A stretch of DNA of 64,000 nt. Source: Flavobacterium filum DSM 17961 (GTDB taxonomy: Bacteria > Bacteroidota > Bacteroidia > Flavobacteriales > Flavobacteriaceae). Shown here piece by piece: positions 46,634 to 54,559 of this stretch. Under the pieces are notes generated by a model. The model was not told where the DNA came from and did no database searches. It saw nothing but the letters and a program-made list of their open reading frames with translations. The first letter of the stretch is position 1. The number at the start of each line of letters is the position of its first letter. The DNA lies in the NCBI RefSeq assembly GCF_000425465.1, contig NZ_AUDM01000003.1, forward strand, positions 232,510 through 296,509, given 5' to 3'. The translations under genes were made by a program, and so were the position numbers.

Positions 46634-47447
46634 TAATCACTAACTCTACCCGTCTATCCAATTCCGGTCCTTTGCCAAGTGGTATGGTGTTTCCATATCC
46701 TTTAAACGTTAAGCGTTCTTTCGGAATTTTTTTAAAAATGAGATATTTATAAACGTTTTCAGCTCGGTTATGCGATAACTTTCGCTTTTTGGTGCCTTTG
46801 TCAATGGCTTCTTTGTGATTAGGTGGCGTGCAACAAATATGCCCTTGAATTTCAATAGAAATGTTTTTGTGCTTCAGAAGCATTTTTGCCACCTTATCCA
46901 ATTCGTTTTTACATTTTAGGGTCAATACGCTGCTACCTCGTTCAAAAAGCATATCAGAAAGCATGATGCGATCACCCACAATGTTTTCTTTGTTAAAAGT
47001 GCTGTAAACGCCGGGTATTTTTAGTTCTACTTTTGGAAGCGGCTTCATGTTCAGCACAATATCCACTCTTCGATTTTTAGAACGAACAGCCGGTAAATTA
47101 TCTAAAATATCATCTTCAATTAAAATTCTTCCTTTTCCCTCAATTGTTACAATGATTTTATTGGTAATGCCGTTTTCAATGATTTTGTTTTTTACTTTAT
47201 TGGCACGTTCGGTAGAAAGTTTTCGGTTATATTCATCTTTTCCAATATCGTCACAATACCCAAAAATTTGGATACTTTCAATTCTGGTACTGTCTGTTTT
47301 TTTGATAAAATCAATAATTTCAGAAGTTTTTCGAGCATCGATATCTGATTTATTCGTTTCAAAATAAATGGAATGCACAATTTCTTCTTGTGCTGAAACT
47401 TCAGACACCAAACAGAACAACATCAAAAGCGAAAAAAGGCGTATCAT
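46623..47447 (-). CDS. Tandem OmpA-like domain protein
   Basis: The 274-residue protein has a signal peptide (ending EVSAQ, about residue 19) and two OmpA C-terminal-like domains. The first (about 22-130) contains YFETNKSDID and the binding helix NRKLSTERANKVKN. The second (about 160-274) contains LFERGSSVL, the peptidoglycan-contact segment IEIQGHICC and KRKLSHNRAENVYKYL. OmpA domains bind the diaminopimelate of peptidoglycan non-covalently. No beta-barrel is present, so the protein is probably periplasmic. Its ATG overlaps the stop of the upstream Ctp protease gene (TAATG), so translation is likely coupled. Confidence 0.83.
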   Translation of the reverse strand: MIRLFSLLMLFCLVSEVSAQEEIVHSIYFETNKSDIDARKTSEIIDFIKKTDSTRIESIQIFGYCDDIGKDEYNRKLSTERANKVKNKIIENGITNKIIVTIEGKGRILIEDDILDNLPAVRSKNRRVDIVLNMKPLPKVELKIPGVYSTFNKENIVGDRIMLSDMLFERGSSVLTLKCKNELDKVAKMLLKHKNISIEIQGHICCTPPNHKEAIDKGTKKRKLSHNRAENVYKYLIFKKIPKERLTFKGYGNTIPLGKGPELDRRVELVITKL

Positions 47448-49093
47448 TATTTTTTGATAATTTTATTGTATTCGTTACTATTAGCCAACAATTCAGTTCC
47501 TTTTTTTACCTCAGAATTATTTTGAATATAATACTGATAAAGCCCTTCTTTGTATTGATAACGTTTGATCAATTCATCCAAAAGCAACTCTTTGATTTCA
47601 ATTTTGTTCTTGTCTAACTGAATATCCTCACTTTTTCGTAAAGCAGTCAATAAGTTTTGGTATTCCGTTTTGATGTTTTCGTCAATTTTTTCGTTTTGAG
47701 CGGCTTCTAGCGTCTTTTTTAATTGTTTTTCAGTCTCTGTGTCGAACGAGAAGTTTTTTTTCTTTAAAAACGCTTTAAAATCATTAAAATCTGCATCTGT
47801 AATAGTTGGAATCGTGTTGCCCGGATTTGGATTTTTATAAAAATAAGCTGTAGCATAATTAAAAATAGCATCATTTTTCTGAAGAGCTTCAGCAATCGCA
47901 CTTAATTTTGTTTCTGCTAATTCTACATCGGGTTGAATTCCTCCACCATCATAAACGGTTCTTCCTTTTCTGGTTTTAAAGGCATTGAAGTTTTTTGCGT
48001 CGGTTTTAATCGCTTTTCCTTCCGCATCTTTTTTCGAATAATCCAAGGCTTGAATACATCTGCCGGAAGGCGTGTAATAACGGGAAATCGTCACTTTTAC
48101 CTGTGTTCCATATGTTAAATCCAACGGTCTTTGCACTAATCCTTTCCCGAAACTGCGGCTTCCCACTACAACGGCACGATCCAAATCTTGTAACGCACCG
48201 GAAACAATTTCACTGGCAGAAGCACTTTTTCCATCCACTAAAACCACCAAAGGAATGTCTAAATCAATTGGTTCGCGTGTGGTTTTATAGGTTTGATTGT
48301 GTTTTTCAATTTTGGATTTGGTGGTCACAATCACTTCTCCTTTCGGCACAAATAAATTACAAATGTTAACAGCTTCTCCCAATAATCCACCAGGATTCCC
48401 TCGTAAATCTAAAATGATACGCTCAGCACCTTTAGATTTCAAATCCAATAATGCCGCTTGTGTTTCAAAAGAGGCTTTTTTATTGAATTGGGTCAAAACT
48501 ATATACCCGGTTTTCTCATCTACTTTGCCATAAAACGGTACCGCTTTTACTTCTACTTCGTCCAACACAATGGTAGCCGTTTGCGTTTTGCCTTGACGGA
48601 TGAATTTTACTTCAACTTTGGCATTTTTCGCACCTCGCATCAAGGCAGAAGCATCTTCTTTATAATCTTTTAAATTCACATCGCCAATTTGAAAGATTTC
48701 ATCACCGGCTTTCAACCCTGCTTTGTCAGCCGGATAATCTTTGTACGGTTCCTTGATGATGATTTTACCATCTTTTCGGGTAATCATCGCTCCAATTCCG
48801 GTATATTCGCCTGTATTGTTGATTTTAAATTTAACTACATCTGCTTCGTTGAAATAGTTGGTGTACGGGTCCAAATCGGCCAACATACTTTTAATGGCTT
48901 TGTCCATCATTTCACCCGGATTGGTCTCGTCAACATAGTTCATGTTCACGGTTTTAAACAAATTGGTGAAGATTTCAATTTGCTTGGCAATTTCAAAAAA
49001 ATCTTCTTTGAAACTACTTCCCACCACAATAAATCCACTGAGAACAACAGGGAGTAGATATCTTTTTTTAATCTTTATAAGTGTATTAAACAT
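47447..49093 (-). CDS. C-terminal processing protease, S41 family
   Basis: The 548-residue product has an N-terminal hydrophobic segment (LPVVLSGFIVVGSSF). A PDZ domain lies at about 85-170 (GIGAMITRKDGKIIIKEP, KAGDEIFQIGDV). The S41 catalytic core contains VVLVDGKSASASEIVSGAL with the nucleophile serine and GSRSFGKGLVQ with the general-base lysine. Ctp proteases trim or degrade periplasmic and outer-membrane proteins, often at cell-wall enzymes. The gene overlaps DUF4349 upstream by 8 bases and the OmpA gene downstream by 1 base, giving a three-gene coupled operon. Confidence 0.93.
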   Translation of the reverse strand: MFNTLIKIKKRYLLPVVLSGFIVVGSSFKEDFFEIAKQIEIFTNLFKTVNMNYVDETNPGEMMDKAIKSMLADLDPYTNYFNEADVVKFKINNTGEYTGIGAMITRKDGKIIIKEPYKDYPADKAGLKAGDEIFQIGDVNLKDYKEDASALMRGAKNAKVEVKFIRQGKTQTATIVLDEVEVKAVPFYGKVDEKTGYIVLTQFNKKASFETQAALLDLKSKGAERIILDLRGNPGGLLGEAVNICNLFVPKGEVIVTTKSKIEKHNQTYKTTREPIDLDIPLVVLVDGKSASASEIVSGALQDLDRAVVVGSRSFGKGLVQRPLDLTYGTQVKVTISRYYTPSGRCIQALDYSKKDAEGKAIKTDAKNFNAFKTRKGRTVYDGGGIQPDVELAETKLSAIAEALQKNDAIFNYATAYFYKNPNPGNTIPTITDADFNDFKAFLKKKNFSFDTETEKQLKKTLEAAQNEKIDENIKTEYQNLLTALRKSEDIQLDKNKIEIKELLLDELIKRYQYKEGLYQYYIQNNSEVKKGTELLANSNEYNKIIKK

Positions 49094-49898
49094 TTTTCTT
49101 TTTCAATTTTTTTCGAATAATAAAAATAACGGCAACTAAAATAAGAATAAAAGGCCAAATATGAAGTAAACCAATGAAGAAACTCGAAATTCCGTTCCAG
49201 CCCGATTTGATGGCGTTCCACATTTTAGTCCCATAAGAAACCGTGGCATCTTCCGCATTGGCCACTTTTTTATAGAATTCGATGGTCACGGTGCTCAACG
49301 AAACGCGGTTTTGCAAATACTTTAATTGTCCTTCCTTTGCTTCAATTTCTTCCCGAATGACCGATAATTCTTTTTCAATTTCCAAAATTTCGGAAACTTT
49401 AGTCGCCTTCGAAAGCAACTCAAGATAACGAGCTTCTAACGTTTTCTTAGCTTTTAATCTGGCTTCAATATCGATAAATTCGGCCGTAACGTCTTGAGCA
49501 GAAATTTCCTTTCGGTCAAAATAGGCCACGCCTTTTCCTACATCGGCCAAAAAAGCATCAAAATTAGCGTTTGGAATGCGAACCGTAATCGTTCTGTAAA
49601 GTGAATTGTAGTCTTTTCCTTCCGTATCACTTTGCACATAGGCTTTGTTTTTCTTGACGGATGCAATAATTTGTTGATAGGTAGCGTCTAAATCTTGCGT
49701 TTCATAGCGAAGATTGCTCTCTTTGATGATTTTTTGTTCGGTTTGGGCTTCAAAATTGCCTGAAGCGGCTTTGTCGTCTATCATTGCCGGAGCAGCAGCT
49801 TCTTCTGTAACTGCGGTTTCATAAACAGTATTATCCGGATTTCCTCCACACATCAACGGAAAAACCAAGAGGGAAAGGTAGGCTATTGCTAATTTCAT
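49086..49898 (-). CDS. DUF4349-family membrane protein
   Basis: The 270-residue protein starts with a lipoprotein-like signal (LLVFPLMCGG). Then comes the DUF4349 domain (about 57-225: IIKESNLRYETQDLDATY, ITVRIPNANFDAFL, DVTAEFIDIEARLKAKK). It contains a coiled coil and is followed by a C-terminal transmembrane helix (FILILVAVIFII) and basic residues. The function of DUF4349 is unknown. The gene overlaps the Ctp protease gene by 8 bases. Its other neighbour is rnpA, upstream on the same strand after a 66-base gap. Confidence 0.85.
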   Translation of the reverse strand: MKLAIAYLSLLVFPLMCGGNPDNTVYETAVTEEAAAPAMIDDKAASGNFEAQTEQKIIKESNLRYETQDLDATYQQIIASVKKNKAYVQSDTEGKDYNSLYRTITVRIPNANFDAFLADVGKGVAYFDRKEISAQDVTAEFIDIEARLKAKKTLEARYLELLSKATKVSEILEIEKELSVIREEIEAKEGQLKYLQNRVSLSTVTIEFYKKVANAEDATVSYGTKMWNAIKSGWNGISSFFIGLLHIWPFILILVAVIFIIRKKLKKKNV

Positions 49899-49964
49899 AA
49901 TGGATTGATTTAGAAGTAAAACGAAAATTTCTCAAAAAACGTACAACAACAATCGAACCAATTT

Positions 49965-50339
49965 TTACGATTGAATTTCCTTGATAAATTTCTCAAACAA
50001 TTGAACCGTTTTTTCGTTCATTTCAGTAAAAGTCATCGCTTCTTTGCTTTGGTAAAAAAACATCATGGCATACGGCTTATCGAGGTTTTCGAATAAAATA
50101 CTTTTGTTCAACCGATAACATTCGCGAAGCAACCGTTTGTAGTAATTGCGATCGACTGCTTTTTTAAAATATTTCTTTGAAACCGAAACCCCAAATTTAA
50201 TTTTCTCCTCGTTCTCCAATTCCACCGGAGCAAAAACCAATCGCAACGGATATTTGGAAACCGATTTCCCCTCCGAAAACAGCAAATCAATCTGCTTTTG
50301 GCTTTTGAGTTTCTCGTGTTTGGGATAAGTGAAGGTCAT
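49965..50339 (-). CDS. rnpA: Ribonuclease P protein component
   Basis: RnpA is the protein cofactor of RNase P, which removes 5' leaders from pre-tRNA. The product has 124 residues from the ATG at 50339. An in-frame ATG at 50354 lies upstream of the -7 box and would be untranscribed. Conserved segments are KLKSQKQIDLLF, FGVSVSKKYFKKAVDRNYYKRLLRE (core AVDRNYYKRLLRE, the RNR region) and MMFFYQSKE. The usual partner rpmH is not adjacent. A divergent restriction-modification cassette now lies directly upstream. Confidence 0.93.
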   Translation of the reverse strand: MTFTYPKHEKLKSQKQIDLLFSEGKSVSKYPLRLVFAPVELENEEKIKFGVSVSKKYFKKAVDRNYYKRLLRECYRLNKSILFENLDKPYAMMFFYQSKEAMTFTEMNEKTVQLFEKFIKEIQS

Positions 50340-50343
50340 ACGG

Positions 50344-50351
50344 CAAAAGTA
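50344..50351 (-). promoter_or_regulatory. -7 promoter box of rnpA, 4 nt before ATG
   Basis: TACTTTTG on the minus strand matches TAnnTTTG exactly and ends 4 bases before the ATG at 50339. This decides the start codon and predicts a leaderless mRNA. Confidence 0.65.
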
Positions 50352-50488
50352 CAAAAAGGTTTTGAGTGATGTGTATTTGTTTTGGAATGGCGGAAGTGTT
50401 TGTTTTTTTTGTATTTTGGTGGAATAATTTTACTAAATTAATCTGCGTTAATTAAAATGTTTAGCTAGATATACCCTAGTTTGTATTG

Positions 50489-50496
50489 TATATTTG
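50489..50496 (+). promoter_or_regulatory. Upstream candidate -7 box of the restriction-modification operon
   Basis: TATATTTG matches TAnnTTTG exactly and would give a leader of about 50-55 bases for the methyltransferase gene. A second exact box lies at 50543-50550. Confidence 0.45.
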
Positions 50497-50542
50497 CAAG
50501 TTTTCGCCAACACTAAGAAACCTTAAACATAAAATAAATTTG

Positions 50543-50550
50543 TAACTTTG
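50543..50550 (+). promoter_or_regulatory. Proximal -7 box of the methyltransferase gene, 4 nt before ATG
   Basis: TAACTTTG matches TAnnTTTG exactly and ends 4 bases before the ATG at 50555. Two promoters could set different methyltransferase levels, for example during establishment of the system. Confidence 0.55.
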
Positions 50551-50554
50551 AAGA

Positions 50555-51586
50555 ATGGAATATTGGGAAGAAATAAACACAAAACTGAAACCTTGGATTG
50601 ATACTGATTTAAACAAAACAGTTGTTGATCTTTTTGCAGGTTGCGGTGGACTTTCCCTTGGTTTTGAAGCTAATGGATTTAAAACTATCGGCTATGAAAT
50701 GGACGAACAAGCAACCAATACATACAACAAAAACTTAATTGGAGAGTGTTTCAATGAAAAGTTGACAGTTGAAACAATATATCCGAAAGCTGATATTGTG
50801 ATTGGCGGCCCACCATGCCAACCATTTAGTGTTGGCGGAAAACAACTTGGTTTAAAAGATTCAAGAGATGGATTTCCGATTTTTCTGTCTGCAATAAGGC
50901 AGCTTGACCCAGAAGTATTGCTTTTTGAAAATGTTCGTGGAATGCTTTACAAGAATAAGTGGTATTTAAAAGAAGTGATTGAAGAACTTGAAAGGTTAGG
51001 TTATTATATCAATTACTCCCTTTTAAATGCCGTAAACTATGAAGTGCCTCAAAACAGAGAACGAGTTATTGTCATTGGCTCAAAACAAAAAATCAATCTT
51101 CCAAAAAAAACAAACCGAAAAGTAACAGCAGGTCAAGCTTTAGGAGAACTTGCATTTCAATATGATGAAGACTCTAAGTTTTTTTCTGAATCTATGGACA
51201 GATACGTTGCGAATTATGAAAAAGCTTCAAAATGTATTAACCCAAGAGATTTATACTTAGACAGACCAGCTAGAACATTGACTTGCAGGAATTTAGCAGG
51301 TGCAACGGGAGATATGCACCGAGTGAAATTAAAAGACGGTCGCAGACGCAGAATTACGGTTCGTGAAGCTGCAAGACTTCAAAGTTTTCCTGATTGGTAT
51401 GAGTTTTCAGGTACAGAAACGCATCAATACAATCAAATTGGCAATGCTGTTGCACCTAATTTCGCTTATCATTTAGCTTTAAATATCAAAAAATACTTGA
51501 TGGACGAAGTTGAAAATCATTATGCAATCACAGAAAACGAACAATTAAAATTATTTGAAAATGAAACAGTATATCAGTCCCGATAA
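50555..51586 (+). CDS. DNA (cytosine-5) methyltransferase of a type II R-M system
   Basis: The 343-residue enzyme has all main C5-methyltransferase motifs. DLFAGCGG (25-32) binds SAM, GGPPCQPF (84-91) carries catalytic Cys88, ENVRG (125-129) is motif VI, QNRERV (166-171) motif VIII, and GNAVAP near 312 motif X. The target-recognition region lies between about 175 and 300. It methylates cytosine in a specific sequence to protect host DNA; the target cannot be read. The downstream nuclease gene overlaps it by 26 bases. The cassette is on the plus strand between minus-strand rnpA and M1 peptidase genes, as expected for an insertion. Confidence 0.95.
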   Translation: MEYWEEINTKLKPWIDTDLNKTVVDLFAGCGGLSLGFEANGFKTIGYEMDEQATNTYNKNLIGECFNEKLTVETIYPKADIVIGGPPCQPFSVGGKQLGLKDSRDGFPIFLSAIRQLDPEVLLFENVRGMLYKNKWYLKEVIEELERLGYYINYSLLNAVNYEVPQNRERVIVIGSKQKINLPKKTNRKVTAGQALGELAFQYDEDSKFFSESMDRYVANYEKASKCINPRDLYLDRPARTLTCRNLAGATGDMHRVKLKDGRRRRITVREAARLQSFPDWYEFSGTETHQYNQIGNAVAPNFAYHLALNIKKYLMDEVENHYAITENEQLKLFENETVYQSR

Positions 51587-52580
51587 TTCAAAAACATTTA
51601 GTGAAAAAACACCTCAGGTTCAGGAACTGATAAATACTACACTTTACATCCTTGACACTTTTGGGATTCCTTTAGATGCTACACCTAGAAGATTGGAAAG
51701 AATGGCAATTGCATTTTTAGCAAGTGGCGACATTAAAAAGATTGCTGACTTCAAAAAAGCAAAAGACTTGAATAGTGGTTACGCTCTCAAAACAAGAGAT
51801 ATTATCATTTATGTGAACAACCATTTTAGAGAAAATATTAGTTCAGGTTCTTATGATGATATTCGTAGAAAAGACCTAAAACTACTCACAGTTGCAGAAG
51901 TCGTTTTACAATCAAATCCAAATTCAGCGACCAACGATTCAACACGTGGCTACTCAATCAATCCAACTTACGCTGAACTTATAAGAAATTATGGATCAAA
52001 AGATTGGGAGAAAATGGTCTCTGAAAAATTGAAGGATATTGAGCCATTAAGAAAAAAACTAAAAAGGGAAAGAGAAATCGCAAAAGTCAATGTTACACTT
52101 CCATCAGGTGGTGGTAAACTGACTTTTTCGTCAGGAGAGCATAACGACTTACAAAAAGCAATTATAGAATACTTTTTACCAAGATTCGGACACGGTGCTG
52201 AAGTACTTTATGTTGGAGACACATCTGACAAATATCTTTATCTTGAAAAAGAAAAACTTGAACAACTGAATTTCTTTGAGATTTCACACGAAGAATTGCC
52301 AGATGTAATAGCTTATTCAAAGGAAAAGAATTGGCTTTATTTGATAGAAGCGGTTCACTCTTCGGGTCCGATAAGCGAACTCAGGTTAATTCAACTTCAA
52401 AAACTTACAAAAAACTGCAAAGCAGACATTGTTTATGTAACTGCATTTTTGAATAGAACAAAGTTTAGGCAATTTATGACAGATATTGCTTGGGAAACAG
52501 AAGTTTGGATAGCAGATAATCCTGACCATTTAGTCCATTTTAATGGCGACAAATTTCTTGGACCATATAAACCTAAATAA
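51561..52580 (+). CDS. BsuBI/PstI-family type II restriction endonuclease
   Basis: The product has 339 residues from the ATG at 51561; an earlier in-frame TTG (51555) is less likely. The N-terminal half is helical (LERMAIAFLASGDIKKI) and probably binds DNA. The C-terminal half carries the BsuBI/PstI nuclease core: LPDVIAYSKEKNWLYLIEAV, with a PD at about 247-248 and Glu263 as active-site candidates, then HSSGPIS. The family cleaves double-stranded DNA at unmethylated sites. Characterised BsuBI and PstI pair with N6-adenine methyltransferases, while here the partner is a C5 enzyme. The 26-base overlap with the methyltransferase gene ensures co-expression. Confidence 0.85.
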   Translation: MKQYISPDNSKTFSEKTPQVQELINTTLYILDTFGIPLDATPRRLERMAIAFLASGDIKKIADFKKAKDLNSGYALKTRDIIIYVNNHFRENISSGSYDDIRRKDLKLLTVAEVVLQSNPNSATNDSTRGYSINPTYAELIRNYGSKDWEKMVSEKLKDIEPLRKKLKREREIAKVNVTLPSGGGKLTFSSGEHNDLQKAIIEYFLPRFGHGAEVLYVGDTSDKYLYLEKEKLEQLNFFEISHEELPDVIAYSKEKNWLYLIEAVHSSGPISELRLIQLQKLTKNCKADIVYVTAFLNRTKFRQFMTDIAWETEVWIADNPDHLVHFNGDKFLGPYKPK

Positions 52581-52637
52581 AAAAAGCACTAGGTTACAAC
52601 ACTGCGAGTTTCTCCGACCTAGCAACATTCCAAAAAA

Positions 52638-52660
52638 AATCCGAACATTACGTCCGGATT
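52638..52660 (-). terminator. Terminator of the M1 peptidase gene
   Basis: AATCCG (52638-52643) pairs with CGGATT (52655-52660), with partial extension into the loop. On the minus strand it is followed by a run of T. It begins 7 bases after the peptidase stop. A weaker inverted repeat (CTAGGT 52589-52594, ACCTAG 52617-52622) may end the restriction-modification operon. Confidence 0.7.
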
Positions 52661-52666
52661 CTTTCT

Positions 52667-54553
52667 TTATTTCGTTTTAGGATAACTATTGTTCTCTTGA
52701 TTCACATCGGCCATTAAACCACTCGGGTCAATCACCACCGATTTAATTTTTGCTTTTGCTTGCGAGAGTGGCAATTCATACGTTGGATACGCCCAATCCC
52801 AGCCTTTCAAAACGGTTCTTTTTACTTGCGGATACGGGTTTTCTTTTTCCCATCGCATTAACGGGTTGGGAATGTAAAAACTTTCTACCGTGCCGTCTTC
52901 GTAGGAAACTAAAATATCCAACGGCATGGGCATTCTTCCGATGCGTTCTAAAGTAACTTTTCCGTTATCGTCGATGTTTTTAATGCCGTAATCAATGGTG
53001 TTGGTGGTTTGTGTCCAATCAACCAAATACCAATCTAAAACCGCTCCTGAAACGCGTTCTGCCGAGCGTTTAAAATCATTGGGCGTGGGATGCGTAAATT
53101 GATAATCGTGGTAATAGCGTTTTAAGGTTTTAAACATATTCTCCATGCCAATTACATACGCCAATTGGGTCAAGAACACTGTTCCTTTGCTGTACGAAGA
53201 AATACCGTACACCATATTTTCATCATAACGGTCAGCATGTGTAGATTGCGGTTGCTCACGACCGGTGCTCACCATATAGAAATAGTTGTTGTACGCACTT
53301 TGAAACGGGTTTTCGTCTTCCTTTTTGTTTTTAGGTGGCATCACTTGCGTCATCGCCATGTCGGAAATGAAAGAAGTAAATCCTTCGTCCATCCATTCGT
53401 GTTTACTTTCGTTGGTTGCCAACACGTGCTGAAACCAAATATGAGCCAATTCGTGAGCGGTTACGCCCACTAAACTGCCTAACGAGCGTTTTCCGGTGAT
53501 GAGGGTACACATGGCATATTCCATTCCGCCATCGCCGCCTTGAATCACTGAATATTGTTTGTAGGGATAAAGTCCGATATTTTTATTAAAAAAACTTAAC
53601 AATTCAGCCGTTTTAGGTTGTAAAGCTTTCCAGTTTTCGAGGATTTCTTTGTCGTTTTTGTAAAAGAAATGTAACTCTACGCCGTTTTCTCCGATGATTT
53701 TATCGTGAATATAATTGTTATCGGCACCCCAAGCAAAATCGTGTACTTTTGGAGCTACGAAATGCCACGTTAAGGTTTTGGTTTTTTTCGGATGATTAAC
53801 CACCACGCCTTCATCTTGATAGCCGTGACCGATTTCATTTTTGTTTTGCAAATAGCCGGAAGCACCAATCGTGTAGGTTTTATCAATCGTAATTTTTACA
53901 TCAAAATTACCCCAAACACCGTGAAATTCTCTTCCGATATAAGGGTCAGCGTGCCAGCCTTCAAAGTCAAATTCACAAATTTTCGGATACCATTGCGTCA
54001 TCGAAAGAGCTACACCTTCGGAACTATTTCTTCCCGAACGACGCACTTGCTCCGGCACTTGTCCGTCAAAATCCAACGTAAAAGTAGATTTTGATTTGGG
54101 AAGTATGGGTTTTACTAAGGTAACTTCTAAAATGGTTCCCACTACTTTTGTAGCAGCAACTTGTCCGTCTTGTTTGAAATTAGCGATTTTTAAATAGCCA
54201 ATTTGCTCCGGTTTCAGGGTAGAAATTCTACTTTCTTTGACTTCTTTGTCGCCTACTTTAAAGCTTTTCACCATTCGCTTGTCAGGGTCGGTTATCGTTT
54301 GTAAACGAATATCCATTTCGCTTCCCGGTTGAAATGCATTAAAATACAAATGATAAAACACTTTGCGAAGTGTGTCATTTGAATTATTGGAATATTCCAG
54401 TGTTTGCGTTCCTTTGTATTGAAAGGTTTTCACATCCATTGACAACTCCATTTTGTAATCGGCTTGTTGTTGCCAATAACCGGGATTAGGGTTGTTTTGG
54501 GCAATAACGACTCCCGAAAGTAGACAAATAGAAAGGATAAAAAGTTGTTTCAT
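52667..54553 (-). CDS. M1-family metallopeptidase
   Basis: The 628-residue protein has a signal peptide (MKQLFILSICLLSGVVIAQ). An N-terminal beta-saddle domain (about 20-230) precedes the gluzincin catalytic domain. That domain has GGMEYAM (the GxMEN equivalent, about 343-349) and the zinc site HELAH at about 366-370, with the third ligand Glu in WMDEGFTSF. Further conserved residues include YSKGTVFL. M1 enzymes are aminopeptidases; this one is secreted to the periplasm or surface. No T9SS sorting domain is seen. It lies 6 bases downstream of the S8 peptidase gene, so the two are likely co-transcribed. Confidence 0.92.
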   Translation of the reverse strand: MKQLFILSICLLSGVVIAQNNPNPGYWQQQADYKMELSMDVKTFQYKGTQTLEYSNNSNDTLRKVFYHLYFNAFQPGSEMDIRLQTITDPDKRMVKSFKVGDKEVKESRISTLKPEQIGYLKIANFKQDGQVAATKVVGTILEVTLVKPILPKSKSTFTLDFDGQVPEQVRRSGRNSSEGVALSMTQWYPKICEFDFEGWHADPYIGREFHGVWGNFDVKITIDKTYTIGASGYLQNKNEIGHGYQDEGVVVNHPKKTKTLTWHFVAPKVHDFAWGADNNYIHDKIIGENGVELHFFYKNDKEILENWKALQPKTAELLSFFNKNIGLYPYKQYSVIQGGDGGMEYAMCTLITGKRSLGSLVGVTAHELAHIWFQHVLATNESKHEWMDEGFTSFISDMAMTQVMPPKNKKEDENPFQSAYNNYFYMVSTGREQPQSTHADRYDENMVYGISSYSKGTVFLTQLAYVIGMENMFKTLKRYYHDYQFTHPTPNDFKRSAERVSGAVLDWYLVDWTQTTNTIDYGIKNIDDNGKVTLERIGRMPMPLDILVSYEDGTVESFYIPNPLMRWEKENPYPQVKRTVLKGWDWAYPTYELPLSQAKAKIKSVVIDPSGLMADVNQENNSYPKTK

Positions 54554-54559
54554 TGGTTT

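Noticed and set aside
48689..49057. Open frame of 122 codons on the plus strand
   Set aside because: It lies wholly within the Ctp protease gene on the other strand, with no recognisable motif or promoter.
50340..50354. Upstream ATG of rnpA giving MYFCR
   Set aside because: An exact -7 box overlaps these codons, so they should not be in the mRNA; MTFTYPKHEKL fits the family start.
51555..51560. TTG start for the restriction endonuclease
   Set aside because: The ATG six bases later is a normal start and nothing conserved is lost.
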